Shown: in pieces, positions 1-10,724 of the stretch | How the letters are laid out: each line of letters begins with the position of its first letter | Numbering within the stretch: position 1 is the first letter of the stretch | Source: Larimichthys crocea | Lineage: Eukaryota; Chordata; Actinopteri; Sciaenidae | DNA: 64,000 nucleotides | Direction of reading: 5' to 3' | Assembly: GCF_000972845.2 (NCBI RefSeq) | Contig: NW_020860793.1 | Coordinates: forward strand, 1 to 64,000 | Position numbers and translations under genes: made by a program | The notes under the pieces: model-generated | The model's database searches: none | The model's input: the letters and a program-made list of their open reading frames with translations, nothing else | Told to the model about the DNA's origin: nothing

Positions 1-132
1 TTGAAACCATCAACAAGCAAGAAGATGTTAATATTGAAACATGTCATGAGAGACAGAGAGAAACAGAGAGAGAGAGAGCAGACTGAGAGCAGTAGCAGAG
101 TAAAACCAGTAGCAGAGTCCCAGTGAGTCAGG

Positions 133-451
133 TCAGGACTGGGAACACTGGTCTCTCCTCAGGGTCTGTGAGAGGGAAGTCTGGGAGCCCTGGGTGGCCT
201 CACAGGTCACAGAGTCCACCTTCCTCCACTGGTCTGCAGCGAGCACATGGGCTGCTCCAGCTAGAGGTCCGTCATTCTCGCACCACGGGGCTCCGCTCTC
301 CTCCAGCTGATGCTGCTGCTGCTGTCCCCCTTCCAGGCCCAGACCCTTCTGAGGGGAAGCCATGCCTGTGGGCCAGACACATGCAGCGTGGCCTTCCCTG
401 CTGGCAGCTCCTCACGGCAGGGTGCACACGGGCAGGGGTGGTGCAGCATCA
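133..451 (-). pseudogene. Ig light-chain constant exon, unit 1 (frame-broken)
   Basis: Minus-strand CL domain of a kappa-like teleost light chain, the invariant half of the antibody light chain. The C-terminal half reads cleanly: the helix LAADQW, the second domain cysteine in VTCEATQGS, and the terminal DQCSQS with the cysteine that bonds the heavy chain, then a stop at 133-135. The N-terminal half, with the first domain cysteine and SSSS-SW strand, is only reachable by changing frame, and no clear pyrimidine tract plus AG precedes it, unlike the copies at 9,133 and 12,720. Bases 1-132 are its 3' untranslated region; the window starts inside it. Either a decayed copy or a functional exon spoiled by indel errors. 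Identity sure, intactness not. Confidence 0.8.
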
Positions 452-1212
452 CCTAGAACACACCATCAGCTTAGAGGACAGGGGCCATACAAACTGTCAA
501 TCAACCAGAAGACCACTTGGACACCTTTACTGTGTGAGATGTAGTTTCTGTCAGATGTTTTTTCTGCTCCAACAGTCACTCCATCACACATGTGGTTCAC
601 TTCCTTTTACGAAGCCTGTCATGCATATCAGCACAGAGAATCTCATACAGAAGGACCTGACAATGTCAATCTACACGGGAAATGAATTTTATATATTTTT
701 AAAACAACAAAATAAATTAAAAAAATCTTTTTGTCAAAAGGTGATGAAGATTAATCAGATCCTCGTCAAAGAGCATTATGGAGCAAAAAATATCTGATGG
801 CCATATAAACAATATCATATACAATCTGAAACCAAACAGCCTCCAGAAAACTGTCAAAATGATTTTAAACAGACCAGTCGCATGACTTATGGATTGTAGA
901 TTAAAACGCTTTAACTCACTCCAAACAGTTTTAAACAGTAATTAATGGTTACATTTTATTGTGAAAGTATGGTGTGTTCTTTAAGTTTCCTGCATTTCAA
1001 GCTGTTCACATTTCACAGACTTGTCTGGAACATGTCATAAAAAGTTTCAGTTAAGCTGCTCTGAGTTTCAACACTGGGGGTTAAACGGGGAGAAACAAAG
1101 AATAAATTCCATTCTTTCAAGTGATTTCCACCAGTCTGTTAGTTACTGCAAGTGTTTAGACCAGAAATGAAAAAGTTAACTGATGACCACCATATTTAAT
1201 ATTTGAGCAGAA
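452..1212. other. C-J intron of light-chain unit 1
   Basis: AT-rich spacer between the CL exon and the first J. Parts align with the equivalent spacer of unit 3. No other feature seen. Confidence 0.5.
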
Positions 1213-1218
1213 ACTTAC

Positions 1219-1295
1219 TTCCAACGTCCGTCTGGTTCTCCACCAAAAAGTCCCCTCCACAGTGATACAACACATTGAGCCGCCGTACAAAAACC
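1219..1295 (-). other. JL segment 1 of unit 1 with its RSS
   Basis: Minus-strand light-chain joining segment. Coding part 1219-1257 (39 nt) is followed by a GTAAGT splice donor (1213-1218). On its 5' side lie the heptamer CACTGTG (1258-1264), a 22-nt spacer and the canonical nonamer GGTTTTTGT (1287-1295), that is a 23-type signal. The coding part has FGG but not the full FGxG motif: relative to the J segments of unit 3 it has an extra T before the Phe codon region and lacks a G in the Gly run, so it reads FGGE. Could be a sequencing indel. Confidence 0.8.
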
Positions 1296-1579
1296 TCACT
1301 GTAGAGAGACACGGCTCTCTGACTTGTCTAACAAACTACAAGTTCCAACTTCCCTTTAAAAATGTAATACATGACTTCTCCTCTGCAACAAGCAATTATA
1401 GTTGTTACTTTCATGATTTAATTTCAAATACAAAACTGCACTTTTGTATAAAAAACTACATAAAAGAAAATAGAAGTAAAGATGTAAAATCAAAATTTTA
1501 AATTTCTAGATAAAAATGTATGTGTGGAAAAGAAAATGTTGCTCAGAAAGTTGTGTAAATACACAATAATGTAACTTAC

Positions 1580-1657
1580 TTCCAACACTCGAGTCTGGTT
1601 CTCCACCAAAATCCACCACAGTGGATAACAAACTGATTGAGTCACCGTACATCCTCT
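1580..1657 (-). other. JL segment 2 of unit 1, weak RSS
   Basis: Second minus-strand J of unit 1. Coding part 1580-1616 (37 nt) with a GTAAGT donor (1574-1579) and an intact heptamer CACTGTG (1617-1623). The place of the nonamer holds a sequence (plus-strand ACATCCTCT, about 1649-1657) with poor match to ACAAAAACC, and the spacer is 25 nt. It also reads FGGE. Probably a poor recombination substrate. Confidence 0.7.
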
Positions 1658-1744
1658 CACTGTAGAGAGACACGGCTCTCGGACTTTGACACAAACAAAC
1701 TCAACATCAACAGTTCCTGTTATTAAAAGAACTAATTCATATTA

Positions 1745-2090
1745 TTAGCCCCTATATGTACCACTGGTGATGTCAGCAGAAAGCACATTAGATTTCATAA
1801 CTATGCTGATGATACCCAGGTATATAGTTCTGTATTCCCCATGACCTCTGTCCCATTGATACTTTATGTCTGCACTAAAGGACTGGATGTTACACAACTT
1901 CATTCAGCTCAATAAAGACAAAATTAAGATCATAGTGTTTGGGCAAAAGCCCAGGAGACCATGTGCTGTGAAGGATCATGGACTGAAGCAGGTCAAAACC
2001 TTGGAGTTGACTTGGATTCTGACCTCAGTTTTGTATTCACATTAGAAATGTCATGAAAATCTAATTTTATCATCTCAGAAACATTGCTAT
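1745..2090 (+). mobile_element. LINE fragment (L2/CR1-like reverse transcriptase)
   Basis: A scrap of non-LTR reverse transcriptase in the J-V spacer. The catalytic motif reads NYADDTQVY (about 1798-1824). Downstream, in another frame, is the usual LNKDKIKIIVFG stretch, followed by remnants of HLRNIA. Frame changes show it is dead. The J-V spacer of unit 3 lacks it, so it inserted after the units duplicated, or was lost there. The clade assignment to L2/CR1-like is from the motif wording only. Confidence 0.65.
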
Positions 2091-2239
2091 GGTCAGCATT
2101 TTATTACTGTATTTTATCATTTTATTTATGTATTTATCTATTTTTGCTAAATTGTTTTAATTCATTCATCAATAAACAGCATGATCAGACTAATCCAAGT
2201 CCCTGTTGGAGTCAGTCAGAGCATTTCCATAGAGATCCA

Positions 2240-2247
2240 CTTTGCAT
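2240..2247 (+). promoter_or_regulatory. Ig octamer-like promoter element, V of unit 1
   Basis: CTTTGCAT, 7 of 8 matches to the octamer ATTTGCAT that binds Oct factors in V promoters, 120 bp upstream of the leader ATG. It is kept in unit 2 (TTTGCAT, 10609-10615) and deleted in unit 3. Confidence 0.5.
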
Positions 2248-2366
2248 CAGCAGCACCATGCTCCAGTGCTCTGGGGAGAGTTATAGTCCTGAGAGTTGAA
2301 CACTGGATAGACTGACAGCTTGTCCTTCATGACAACAGAAGCCACAGAAATCCTCCTCATTAAAAC

Positions 2367-2849
2367 ATGACTTTGATCTCCGTCCTCATCTGGACTCTCC
2401 TCTGCTGCTGCTTCACAGGTAAAGTCCAGAGAATCAAACTCCTCTCCTCTATGAACATCCGTCCCTCTGAAATGAAGCTGACAAAACCATGATGCTGCTT
2501 TATGTTTTTGTGTCTGTATCCTCAGAGTCCAGAGGCCAGGTCACAGTGACTCAGCCTGGAGCAGTGAGCTCTGCTGTGGGAGGCTCTGTCACCATCAACT
2601 GTAAGACCAGTCAGAATGTTCGTGTTTGGAGCAATAACCACCTTTTAGCCTGGTACCAACAGAGAGATGGAGAAACTCCTAAACTGCTCATTTACTATGC
2701 AGGCACTCGAGTATCAGGGATTCCAGCTCGTTTTACAGGCAGTGGATCAAACTCTGACTTCACTCTGACCATCAGTGGAGTTCAGACTGAAGATGCAGCA
2801 GTTTACTACTGTCAGAGTGATCACTACATCAACAGTCTGTATGTGTTCA
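2367..2849 (+). CDS. Ig light-chain V gene of unit 1 (leader plus V exon)
   Basis: Germline variable gene of a kappa-like light chain. The leader exon 2367-2418 encodes a hydrophobic signal peptide starting [15 protein letters not shown] and ends at a GT donor in phase 1. A 107-bp intron follows. The V exon starts at 2526 after a CAG acceptor. It shows the framework hallmarks: the first cysteine in VTINCKTS, the [16 protein letters not shown] strand, [11 protein letters not shown], and DAAVYYCQS with the second cysteine. It runs open into the recombination signal without stop. It lies opposite in orientation to J and C, so expression needs inversional V-J joining. Best-preserved V in the window. 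Confidence 0.9.
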
Positions 2850-2877
2850 CACAGTGAAAAAGCATCGTACAAAAACC
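2850..2877 (+). promoter_or_regulatory. 12-RSS of V, unit 1
   Basis: Heptamer CACAGTG (2850-2856), 12-nt spacer, nonamer ACAAAAACC (2869-2877). All elements match consensus or nearly so. Paired with the 23-type J signals this obeys the 12/23 rule in the kappa arrangement. Confidence 0.9.
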
Positions 2878-2973
2878 TCCCTCAGTCAGACTGAACAGAA
2901 ACTGAACTGACTGCTGCAGCTGGAAGCTACTGCAGAGACTGATACACTTCACTGAGACACACACACCACACAC

Positions 2974-3010
<37 letters not shown>

Positions 3011-3937
3011 CTTCTTTTTATAGGAATAATTACACAATTCACCTTATAAGTGTAATAAGGTTGCACTCACAGTATTCACAAACATTCAGTAGACATGAGC
3101 ATCCTGTATCTTCATGACTTCTGTTATTGTAAATCAAACCTCTGGTTGCTTCCGTAAAGAAAATCACAAAATAAGCCTTTGTGCAAACAACAGTCTGTCA
3201 TACAACACAATATCCTCAACCTCCCATCTTTCAGTCCCTAATCTGATCAGTCAAAGCATCTTTTCTTGATTTACTGCTCTTCACTTTAGCCCACAGTTTA
3301 GAGTTTATATTTCAGCACATGGAAATATTTAACTCAAGTAAATCCTCTAAAACGTCTGTTTAAAAAGTGTGCGAGAGATCCTGTTGGAAGACGTTTTAGA
3401 ATATCTCATCTATCTCTTCCTTTAGATTTAAGACAGTGAACATGTTCAGCTGCACAAAAGAAACAATCTGGAGAAAAGTGTGAAAAACTTTGAACAACTT
3501 TTACCTCAGTGTTCACTTAAGAATGTGATATTAGAGTTATCCCAAATATGACACAATCTCTTCAAACTATGTAGTTATATACCGATATTTTTCTTTCTGT
3601 TGTATTGTTATTGTTCGTTGCAGCTGGTTGTAATGTGGGAGAAAAGGACTTCTTATTGTGCATTGATCTTATTAAGTTCCTTGTAGTGGCAGCTCTCTTT
3701 CCTCTGCATGCCACCAACGGAGCGGGTGTATAGCAACCAGTTGTGACTCGAACAAAATCCTCAAACTCAAAAATCTTCATGTAAAAATGTATACCGATGA
3801 AGTATATCACAAATACAAAAAGTAAAAAAATACATAAAACAATTTCTAAAGCTCTATATTTTTACTGCAGTTGAGGTCTTAACTGGTGTAGGTCGGTCAG
3901 AAAACTGTATCACCTCCACCCGACGTCTAACACGGGA
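2878..3937. other. Spacer after V of unit 1
   Basis: Contains a (CA)n microsatellite at 2957-3008 and AT-rich DNA. The first part aligns with sequence after V of unit 3 (about 17,765-17,930). No gene seen. Confidence 0.5.
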
Positions 3938-4276
3938 CTCACACAGGAGGCGGAACGGCAGCGGAACGGCAGCGGAACGGTAGTGCCGCGGTACTTTGCC
4001 CGGTGTCAACTCACACCGGACGTGGATCAGCCGCGGAACGGCAGCGGAGCGAGCCGGCCGTATTCACACGAGATCACGATATCACGAATATCACGAATCC
4101 TGGACATACCCGAGACAGGAATGAAACGGAAAGCTCGCGCCATGGCGCGGTGAGCCGCTTCTGGGACGCTCCTGGACCGCGCCCTGTGTGAGTGCTCTCA
4201 TTGACTAGACTGGATTCTATTTGCTACGGTGACCGTGGCGGTACCGTGCCGCTTCCGTTCCGCGCCCTGTGTGAGT
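3938..4276. repeat. GC-rich inverted-repeat element (MITE-like)
   Basis: Ends carry an imperfect inverted repeat built on ACTCACACAGG (3938-3948) and CCTGTGTGAGT (4266-4276, and again at 4184-4194), followed inward by related GCGGAACGG-type sequence. Three 11-bp GCGGAACGGCA-like units stand in tandem at about 3951-3984. GC content contrasts sharply with the AT-rich surroundings. Probably a nonautonomous DNA transposon; superfamily unknown, no target duplication established. Confidence 0.5.
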
Positions 4277-4289
4277 TGGCCTTAATGCG

Positions 4290-4672
4290 AAACTGCATGT
4301 CTCACATGACTTATATTTAAGTGTATATCAAGTGCATTCCCCCTTGTGGTTAAACGTATGCACTACACAATAATTAACTAATATTTCTTTATTCATGAAT
4401 TTACACATTTCTGTATGTCAAACAATATTCAAATTAAATAATAATTTAAAGCAAAATACATTTCTTAATATGGCTTTTACATTTCCGGCCCCTAATTGTT
4501 ACTGTGTTCAGAACAATTATCAAATTCTAAATTTAACAAGAGCCATCAAATTGAGCTTAATCTTACAAGTTTCTCATACATATAACTAAAGTAGCATGTT
4601 TTTCAAACATTAACTTAAACCATCAATGCTCAAAACTGTCAACTCAGTTTAGTTCAAGAGTCCTTGAGTCAT
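4290..4672. other. Unassigned AT-rich stretch
   Basis: No gene recognised. It lies just 3' of the BEL/Pao pol fragment, so part may be an eroded 3' LTR, but no LTR pair is visible. Confidence 0.3.
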
Positions 4673-5690
4673 TTATCCTGACTCTTGCATCAAGCAGAGC
4701 TTACTCACTGGTCTGTCCAATTGACTGGTCTTTGTCTGCACAACAGCTCGCCTTACCACACCCTTGGCATCAGGCAAGGTCTTTGTGATCCGGCCCATTA
4801 TCCAAGAGTTGCGTGGAGCAGTGTCATCTGCTATCAAGACGACGTCTCCCTCTTGAAAGTTCCTCTTTGGTGTTGACCACTTCTGGCGATTCTGAAGTAA
4901 CGGTAGATACTCTCTGAGCCACCTGGTCCAGAACAGATCTGCAATATATTGCACCTGCTGCCATCTTCTTCGAGCATACTGGTCATTCTTAGAGAAGATT
5001 CCAGGAGGGTTGTGCTCGGTTGCTTGGTTGTGCTCTCAAAAGTAATAAGTGGTTCGGTGTCAGGACGTCAAGATCACTAGGATCGTCTGATGCCAGTGTG
5101 AGAGGCCTGTTGTTAATGATGGACTCTACCTCGCACATGACAGTTAGCAGACCTTCATCATCTAATGACTGCTGTCTGACGATTGAGTTCAAGATCTTCC
5201 GGACTGTGCGTATCTGTCTTTCCCACACTCCTCCGTGATGGGAGGCTGCGGGGGCGTTGAAGATCCATTTGACTCCTTTTTCCATCACTGCATCAGCAAT
5301 TCTGCTTTGGTTCAAATCTTGAAGTGCCTCTCGTAGCTCTCTCTCAGCAGCAACAAAATTAGTCCCATTGTCTGAGCGCATGATCTTGGCTTGACCTCTT
5401 CTTCATGTAAAGCGGAGGAGCGCATTTATGCAAGAGTCGGTGTCCAGACTATGGGCAATCTCAATGTGGACAGCTCTTATGGTAAGACAGGTAAAGAATA
5501 CGCCATACCTCTTGACGTGGCTTCGCCCTCTCTTGACCTCAAAGGCCCAAAGAAGTCCACTCCTATGTTGGTAAATGGAGGCTGATCTGGTATGATGCGA
5601 TCCAATGGCAGGTCTGCCATTTTTTGCCCACCTGTCCTACTGTTGAGCCTTCTGCAGACTGTGCATCTTGAAATGATGCCTCTAAATCAT
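4673..5690 (-). mobile_element. BEL/Pao LTR-retrotransposon fragment (integrase region)
   Basis: Minus-strand remnant of a BEL/Pao pol gene, 3' part only. From 5' to 3': a degraded zinc-binding segment; the start of the integrase core ([20 protein letters not shown], about 5520-5580) with the first catalytic Asp; MRSDNGTNF (5381 downward) with the second Asp; the NNRPLT region; and the C-terminal domain typical of the group, [10 protein letters not shown]...KW with GDVVLIADD and [12 protein letters not shown]. Two stretches (4989-5381 and 4673-4954) are open; at least one frameshift separates the core start from SDNGTNF. Protease, reverse transcriptase and LTRs are absent. Its 5' side stops at about 5690 where gypsy sequence takes over. 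Confidence 0.85.
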
Positions 5691-5699
5691 AATAAACTA

Positions 5700-8570
5700 C
5701 AACCATGTTTTGCATCCTGTTAACACTCCTCCCCCCTTTAACAGTTTGTTCGTCCCGCAAAGTCCTCAAATGGCCATAAACCAGTCTGGTGGCCACCCCT
5801 GTTTGTCTCTGTGACCTACGAATAAGCGGTCCATTTCGTCACTACGGCAGGCTCCTACATAATTTCTATCAGGCCTGCGGGAAAGCAAATGTTGGGGCAC
5901 AAAGGTCGAGGTAAAAATGAGGATTTGGGTTTAACAGTGACCAAATGGGAATGTTCATTTTCAGTCTGTGAGGTTGTGGCAATGCGTCAGGGGGGTTAAG
6001 GGCAGAGTCTGAGTGATTTTGATGGATGTCCTGATAGGACCTTCCTTTCCTCTTTTTTGATCTGAAAAACTGGAGTCCAGGGCGTAGTTTGGTTTGATCA
6101 AAATATTGGCTTTAGGCTGCCAGTGGGGTGGCCAACTGCCTTGGCTCTGCACAGAAGTTTCAAAGAAGCACTCGTTTCTCCGGGTAACAAGGAGGTGGCT
6201 TTGCTCTTGGATCATACCTGTCCGTTGCCGCATGCGGCTTTCCGTTGTCTTTTTTGTTTGTTGGCCACCTGTAGGTGTAAACGTTCTGCAGGTCCTGGTT
6301 ATGTCTTTATAAACCCATCCCTCCAGGGCATGTCTCTGAGATCAGTGAGCTGGGCGCCCCAACAGCAGTCTCTATAGGCAGGCGGGCATTCCGGCCGAAC
6401 ATGACGAAGTGGGGGGTCAGGCCAGTGGTCTCATGGATTGTGTGATGATACTCTGTACCCCACACCCGCAAGTAGCAGGTGGTCCTGGCAAGGTACTTGA
6501 GCCTCTGACTCAGTTTCCCTAGAAGAGACAGAAAGTCTTTATTAGAATCTTTCACAGCCACGTTCCTTGGGGCATGTAAATGCGTGAGTTTGGACCTTTG
6601 GTGCACCCATAAAGGCCTGCACAACTGGGCCACCAAGGATGACTAGAAGGCTGCTCCTTGATCGGAACAAGATCCGTTCTGGACAGCCCGCAGGGCTGAA
6701 TATGTGGCGAATAGACTCGGGTGTGTGTGGCTGGCAGTCTGGTCCTTGGTAGAGAAATGGCCCATCCTACTTTGAGAAAAAATCAGTCATAACCACAGAT
6801 AGGGATATGTGTCGCCATGTCACCAAGACAAATAGGCAATTGAAACAGTTGTTTCCCAAAGGATATGTGTTTGAATGGCACCAAAGGGCTCATTACCTCT
6901 GGACCCCCTCGTCTGTGGACACAGCCCACCATGTTTGCTGCCCATTCGTCAAGTTCCGTCGTCGAGGCCTGGCCATAGAAGGCTTGCTCACAGGCCTCCA
7001 TCTTGGCCACAACCATGTGGCCTGAGGTGTGGTACTTTTCATAGCGCTTGAGTTTTGCTTATGGGCACACATTTGGGAAAGACTGCAGTCCAGTATGGCG
7101 CTAGTGGACTGTACGGTTGAACACACCTTGTGGGATGTTTAGCCGGTCCCAGTCGCTCAGGAGGACGCATTACTGCAGGCAGGCTCGCTTTGCCTCGCCT
7201 CAGGTCTTGGGGGGTGGGCCTTCTGTCACAGATGTCGGGGCAGCAGCTGACCTCCCACTGCAAAGTTGAGCCCACGGGGGGTACCAGCACATCAGCATTA
7301 TGTTAGTGCATGTGCCTGGACGGTGTTGTACTCGAAATAAAATTTGCCAACTTAACTTCCCAGGCGTTGTTTCAGTGGCCCCCCAAGTGGTGCTTTTTCG
7401 CTATGTGTACCAGTGGGGTTTGTCTGGAAAGCCAGGAATTTGTGTTTTCCCCACAAATAGTCCTTAACCCTGTTTCTGTAACTGCCCATTTATAGCACAG
7501 AAACCTCGTTTAAAATGAGCTAGAGTTGTCTGTCGTTCCTTTCCCGTGGGGTGAGCAGACTTCTACTAGCGGAGGCAATTACCCTACTCTTCCCGACCGT
7601 CCTGACGTTGTGCTAGTACGGCCCCCACCATCCTAGCTAGCGTCAAGTTGTACAGATGGACAGGCTTTGAGAGAATCTGCAGTAGGCCCAAAACTGGGGC
7701 ACTTACCAAAGCAGTGTTCAGAGTGTCAAGAGGCGCGCAACATCGGACAGGCTGGAGTCCATCAACCCATCCTCTTTCCTTGGCCCATGCTAGCAAATGC
7801 CTACGAAGGAGAGCATTCAGTGGGTGCATGCTATTTGGGAGAAACCCTTGGGATCCCGATAATTCCTACAACCCCGAAATGAGCGTACCTGCTTGACTTT
7901 TGAGGATGGAGACCAATTTTTTCCACAACACCGATCGTTTCGGGGTTCTGTGGATACCCACCCGACCCCTCCGTGGAGAATTGACATGACCGAGGTAGAA
8001 GTGGACCTTTCTTCGGAAGCAAAGCGACATTTATGGGGCTGTAGCTATCATTCGGCCATGGGCAAGCTACTTCTTCGAAGACCTTGTTCAGGTCGCGTAT
8101 GGTTGTCGAAGTCGAGAGAATACACTAACGAAACGTCATCTAAGTAAATCAAAAGGACTGTTGACCTGCCCCCGCCATGCACCGCGCTCACCTGTGGAAT
8201 GTTGCAGGGGCATTGCAAAGGCCAAAAGGCATCCTCTGAACTCATAGAGCCGAGAGGGGTCTTGAACGCTGTCTTCTACTTGTCTTTGGATCCATCTCTC
8301 CAGTGCCAGAATCCGCTGGCCAATCAAGGGTGAATACCACGTTGGCTTGCGTGAAGGACTGTAAGGGATTCTTCTAATCCTGGGTAGAGGGGTAAGGCGT
8401 CCGGTTGTGTGAAGGGCGTTAGAGGCTTTCGAATAATCGTACGCAGAACCAAACGCTATATTCGTCCTTGATTTCTTCACACCAGGAGATAGGCCTCCTG
8501 CCCAAGAGGCTGAGCTCCTGAGGGCAGCGTTGTCCCATGGTTTGGTATCTTTCGGAATAATATGGGCTCT
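5700..8570 (-). mobile_element. Ty3/gypsy LTR-retrotransposon fragment (RT-RNase H-integrase)
   Basis: Minus-strand pol remnant in the order reverse transcriptase, RNase H, integrase, which is the gypsy order. Visible blocks: the PLPRI segment and LYEFRG with the following strand in another frame (about 8,230-8,410); the catalytic LIYLDDV (about 8,120-8,160); RNase H start LVSAPVLG and VGAVLAQRQDGREE (7,584-7,730); integrase spacer region (6,783-7,130); integrase core end YHHTIHETTGLTPHFVMFGR (about 6,380-6,450); and a degraded C-terminal domain. Nearly every block needs a frame change. No gag, protease or LTR pair is seen. At 8,570 it abuts light-chain unit 2 flank, which aligns with 12,150. 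Confidence 0.85.
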
Positions 8571-8653
8571 TACATCCTAATATTATATATGTCAAAAGAA
8601 AGGACAATTAAAAAGACCAAGTTGTCTATTATATAATATACATGATGAAAATC

Positions 8654-8659
8654 TTTATT
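8654..8659 (-). terminator. Poly(A) signal downstream of CL, unit 2
   Basis: AATAAA on the minus strand, at the same place relative to the CL stop as in unit 3. Confidence 0.45.
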
Positions 8660-8804
8660 GTTTGAATTGTTTGCAAAAACACATCCAACAAAGCAAGGAA
8701 GATTTTAATATTGAAACAGTCTTAGAGAACAGAAGACAAGAGATGAGATATAGGCAGACTGAGATCAATTAGATAGTAAAACCCAGTAGCATAGTCACCA
8801 TTGA

Positions 8805-9133
8805 GTCATTCAAGACTGGAAAACTGCTCTCCCATGGTCCTGTAGAGGGAATTCTGGTGAGCCAGCCCTGGGTGGCCTCAACAGGCAATAGTCCACTTCC
8901 TCCCACTGGTCTCATGCAGCTTCATAGGTGCCTGCTCCCTGTAGTGGCCCTTCTCCATCACCCCGGGCTCCTGCTCTCCCTCCTCCCAGCTGATGCTGCT
9001 GCGGCTGTCCACCTTCAGGCAGACTCCAGCTCTAGGGAAGCCTGTTGGCCAGAACACATGAGCGTGGCCTTCCCCTGCTCAGCTTCATTCCTGGAGGGGC
9101 AAGGCACGGTCAGGGTGGGGACGACTCGACCCA
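8805..9133 (-). pseudogene. Ig light-chain constant exon, unit 2 (many indels)
   Basis: Minus-strand CL homologous over its whole length to the copy at 12,379-12,720. The acceptor CTGCAG is intact (9134-9139) and the exon start reads VGRVVPTLTV followed by QGKATLMC with the first domain cysteine. Beyond that, scattered one- and two-base insertions and deletions switch the frame repeatedly, and the C-terminal DQCSQ part is not readable in one frame. The pattern looks more like uncorrected long-read error than ordinary decay, because neighbouring unrelated retroelements show it too. Confidence 0.75.
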
Positions 9134-9139
9134 CTGCAG

Positions 9140-10089
9140 AAAGAGAAATAAAGTTCATAGATAAACTGGACTCCTCCTGCTTGGCTAGCAGCGAGTTCGG
9201 GGGGGGTGGGTGAGCAGGTGGGGCTGTTGGTCCTGGCACTTCAGATTGAATGAAACTGGACGTACGTTTCAACTATCTTTCTGAGCTCAGTAAACTATGG
9301 CAACAGGACAGTACCAATCACTGCTGAACCATGCAACAGACAATGGTTTGTCATACTGAAGAGTAAAAGTTTAACTGACACGTGTACTCCAGGGTGCATG
9401 TTTGTTTATTTTTTTAAATCATAAAGTAAAACCTTTTGACTTCATATTTGAAATATTCCAATGAAATGAACGATGGTGGACTTTTATTTTTTTAATAAGT
9501 TTAAAATATCTTCAGCTGAAACATCAGAACAGAATGAATAGTGATGATATGTGTTTTGTTCTCTCCATAAAGCAGAGGAATCATCGTGACAGTCAGGGCT
9601 TCATTACTGAAAATTCAATAAGATTGTCAAATATTAAAATACAGGTGAGACGCAGAAAATTACTCATGAAAATAATTGCTTTTAAAATCATTAGGTCTGG
9701 AAGAAAGATTGATTAATATCCGCGCAACTTAAAAACACTGAACCAAAGGTTGATGAGCTAAATACGAACAAGACCATAAATATTAAACCTTAAGGCTTTA
9801 AAAGCAACAATTTTTGTCAGACAAAGTGATTCTTAACAGTCCCCGTTTGGACATGAACGAATATAGAAATTATAATATAATACCAGAATAATAAGACACT
9901 TATTGAATCATTAAATGTTCAGTGATACTTTCTTACCCTGCCTAAAGATCTTCATAGAAAATACATACATCAATACAAAAATACATAATACGACATTTCA
10001 GTGATGCAGAATATTGTAAATACATCTGCCAGATATGAAATTTAACCAGACATTTAAGGATTGTTTATTTAAAAAATCAATGTGACTCA
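9140..10089. other. C-J intron of light-chain unit 2
   Basis: Aligns with 12,797-13,615 of unit 3 with many small indels. Nothing else seen. Confidence 0.5.
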
Positions 10090-10168
10090 GTTAACATTCA
10101 GTCTGGTTCCTCCACACAAAAGTCCCCACAGTGATACAAACTCTTGAGGCCGGTACCGTACAAAACCT
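10090..10168 (-). pseudogene. JL segment of unit 2 with degraded RSS
   Basis: Aligns with the J segments at 13,622 and 16,673. Heptamer CACTGTG is intact (10127-10133) and a nonamer-like AGGTTTTGT lies at 10160-10168, but the spacer is 26 nt. The splice donor ACTTAC (plus-strand view) found in the sister copies is altered to GACTCAG. As read it could neither recombine nor splice normally. Confidence 0.65.
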
Positions 10169-10724
10169 CTCCACTGTAAGAGCAACGGGTCTCTGCTATC
10201 ACTTTACAAACAAACTCAAAAACACATTCCCAGTTTACCCCCATAACTGTTTAACTGTCTGAAATGAGTAACAAATATGATATGTATTCTATCTTTATTT
10301 TGAAATGTTAAACTTCTACAACAATTATGTCAAATTAAAAAAAGATGTTTTTCAAGAAAAACTGTCCAGTAAAGCCTAAAAATGTAAATAATTAAATACA
10401 AAGTGTTTTATTAGATGATGCACATGAAAAAGTTATAACTTCATTAAATGTTTGAAAATATTCTTGTAAAAGTTTTAATCAACCTGAAATCAAAGACGGT
10501 GAGCACTGGTAGATTCCTGATAAATGATAAACTGATTGATCCATTATAAACGATGACAGAGTCACCAAGTCCCCTGTTGGCGTCAGCAGAGCATTTCCAT
10601 AGAGCCACTTTGCATCAGCAGCACCATGCCCAGCTCGGGGAGAGTTTTATAGTCCTGAGAGTTGACACTGGGACTGACGCTGTCTTCATGACACAGAAGC
10701 CACAGAATCCTCCTCATCAAAAAC

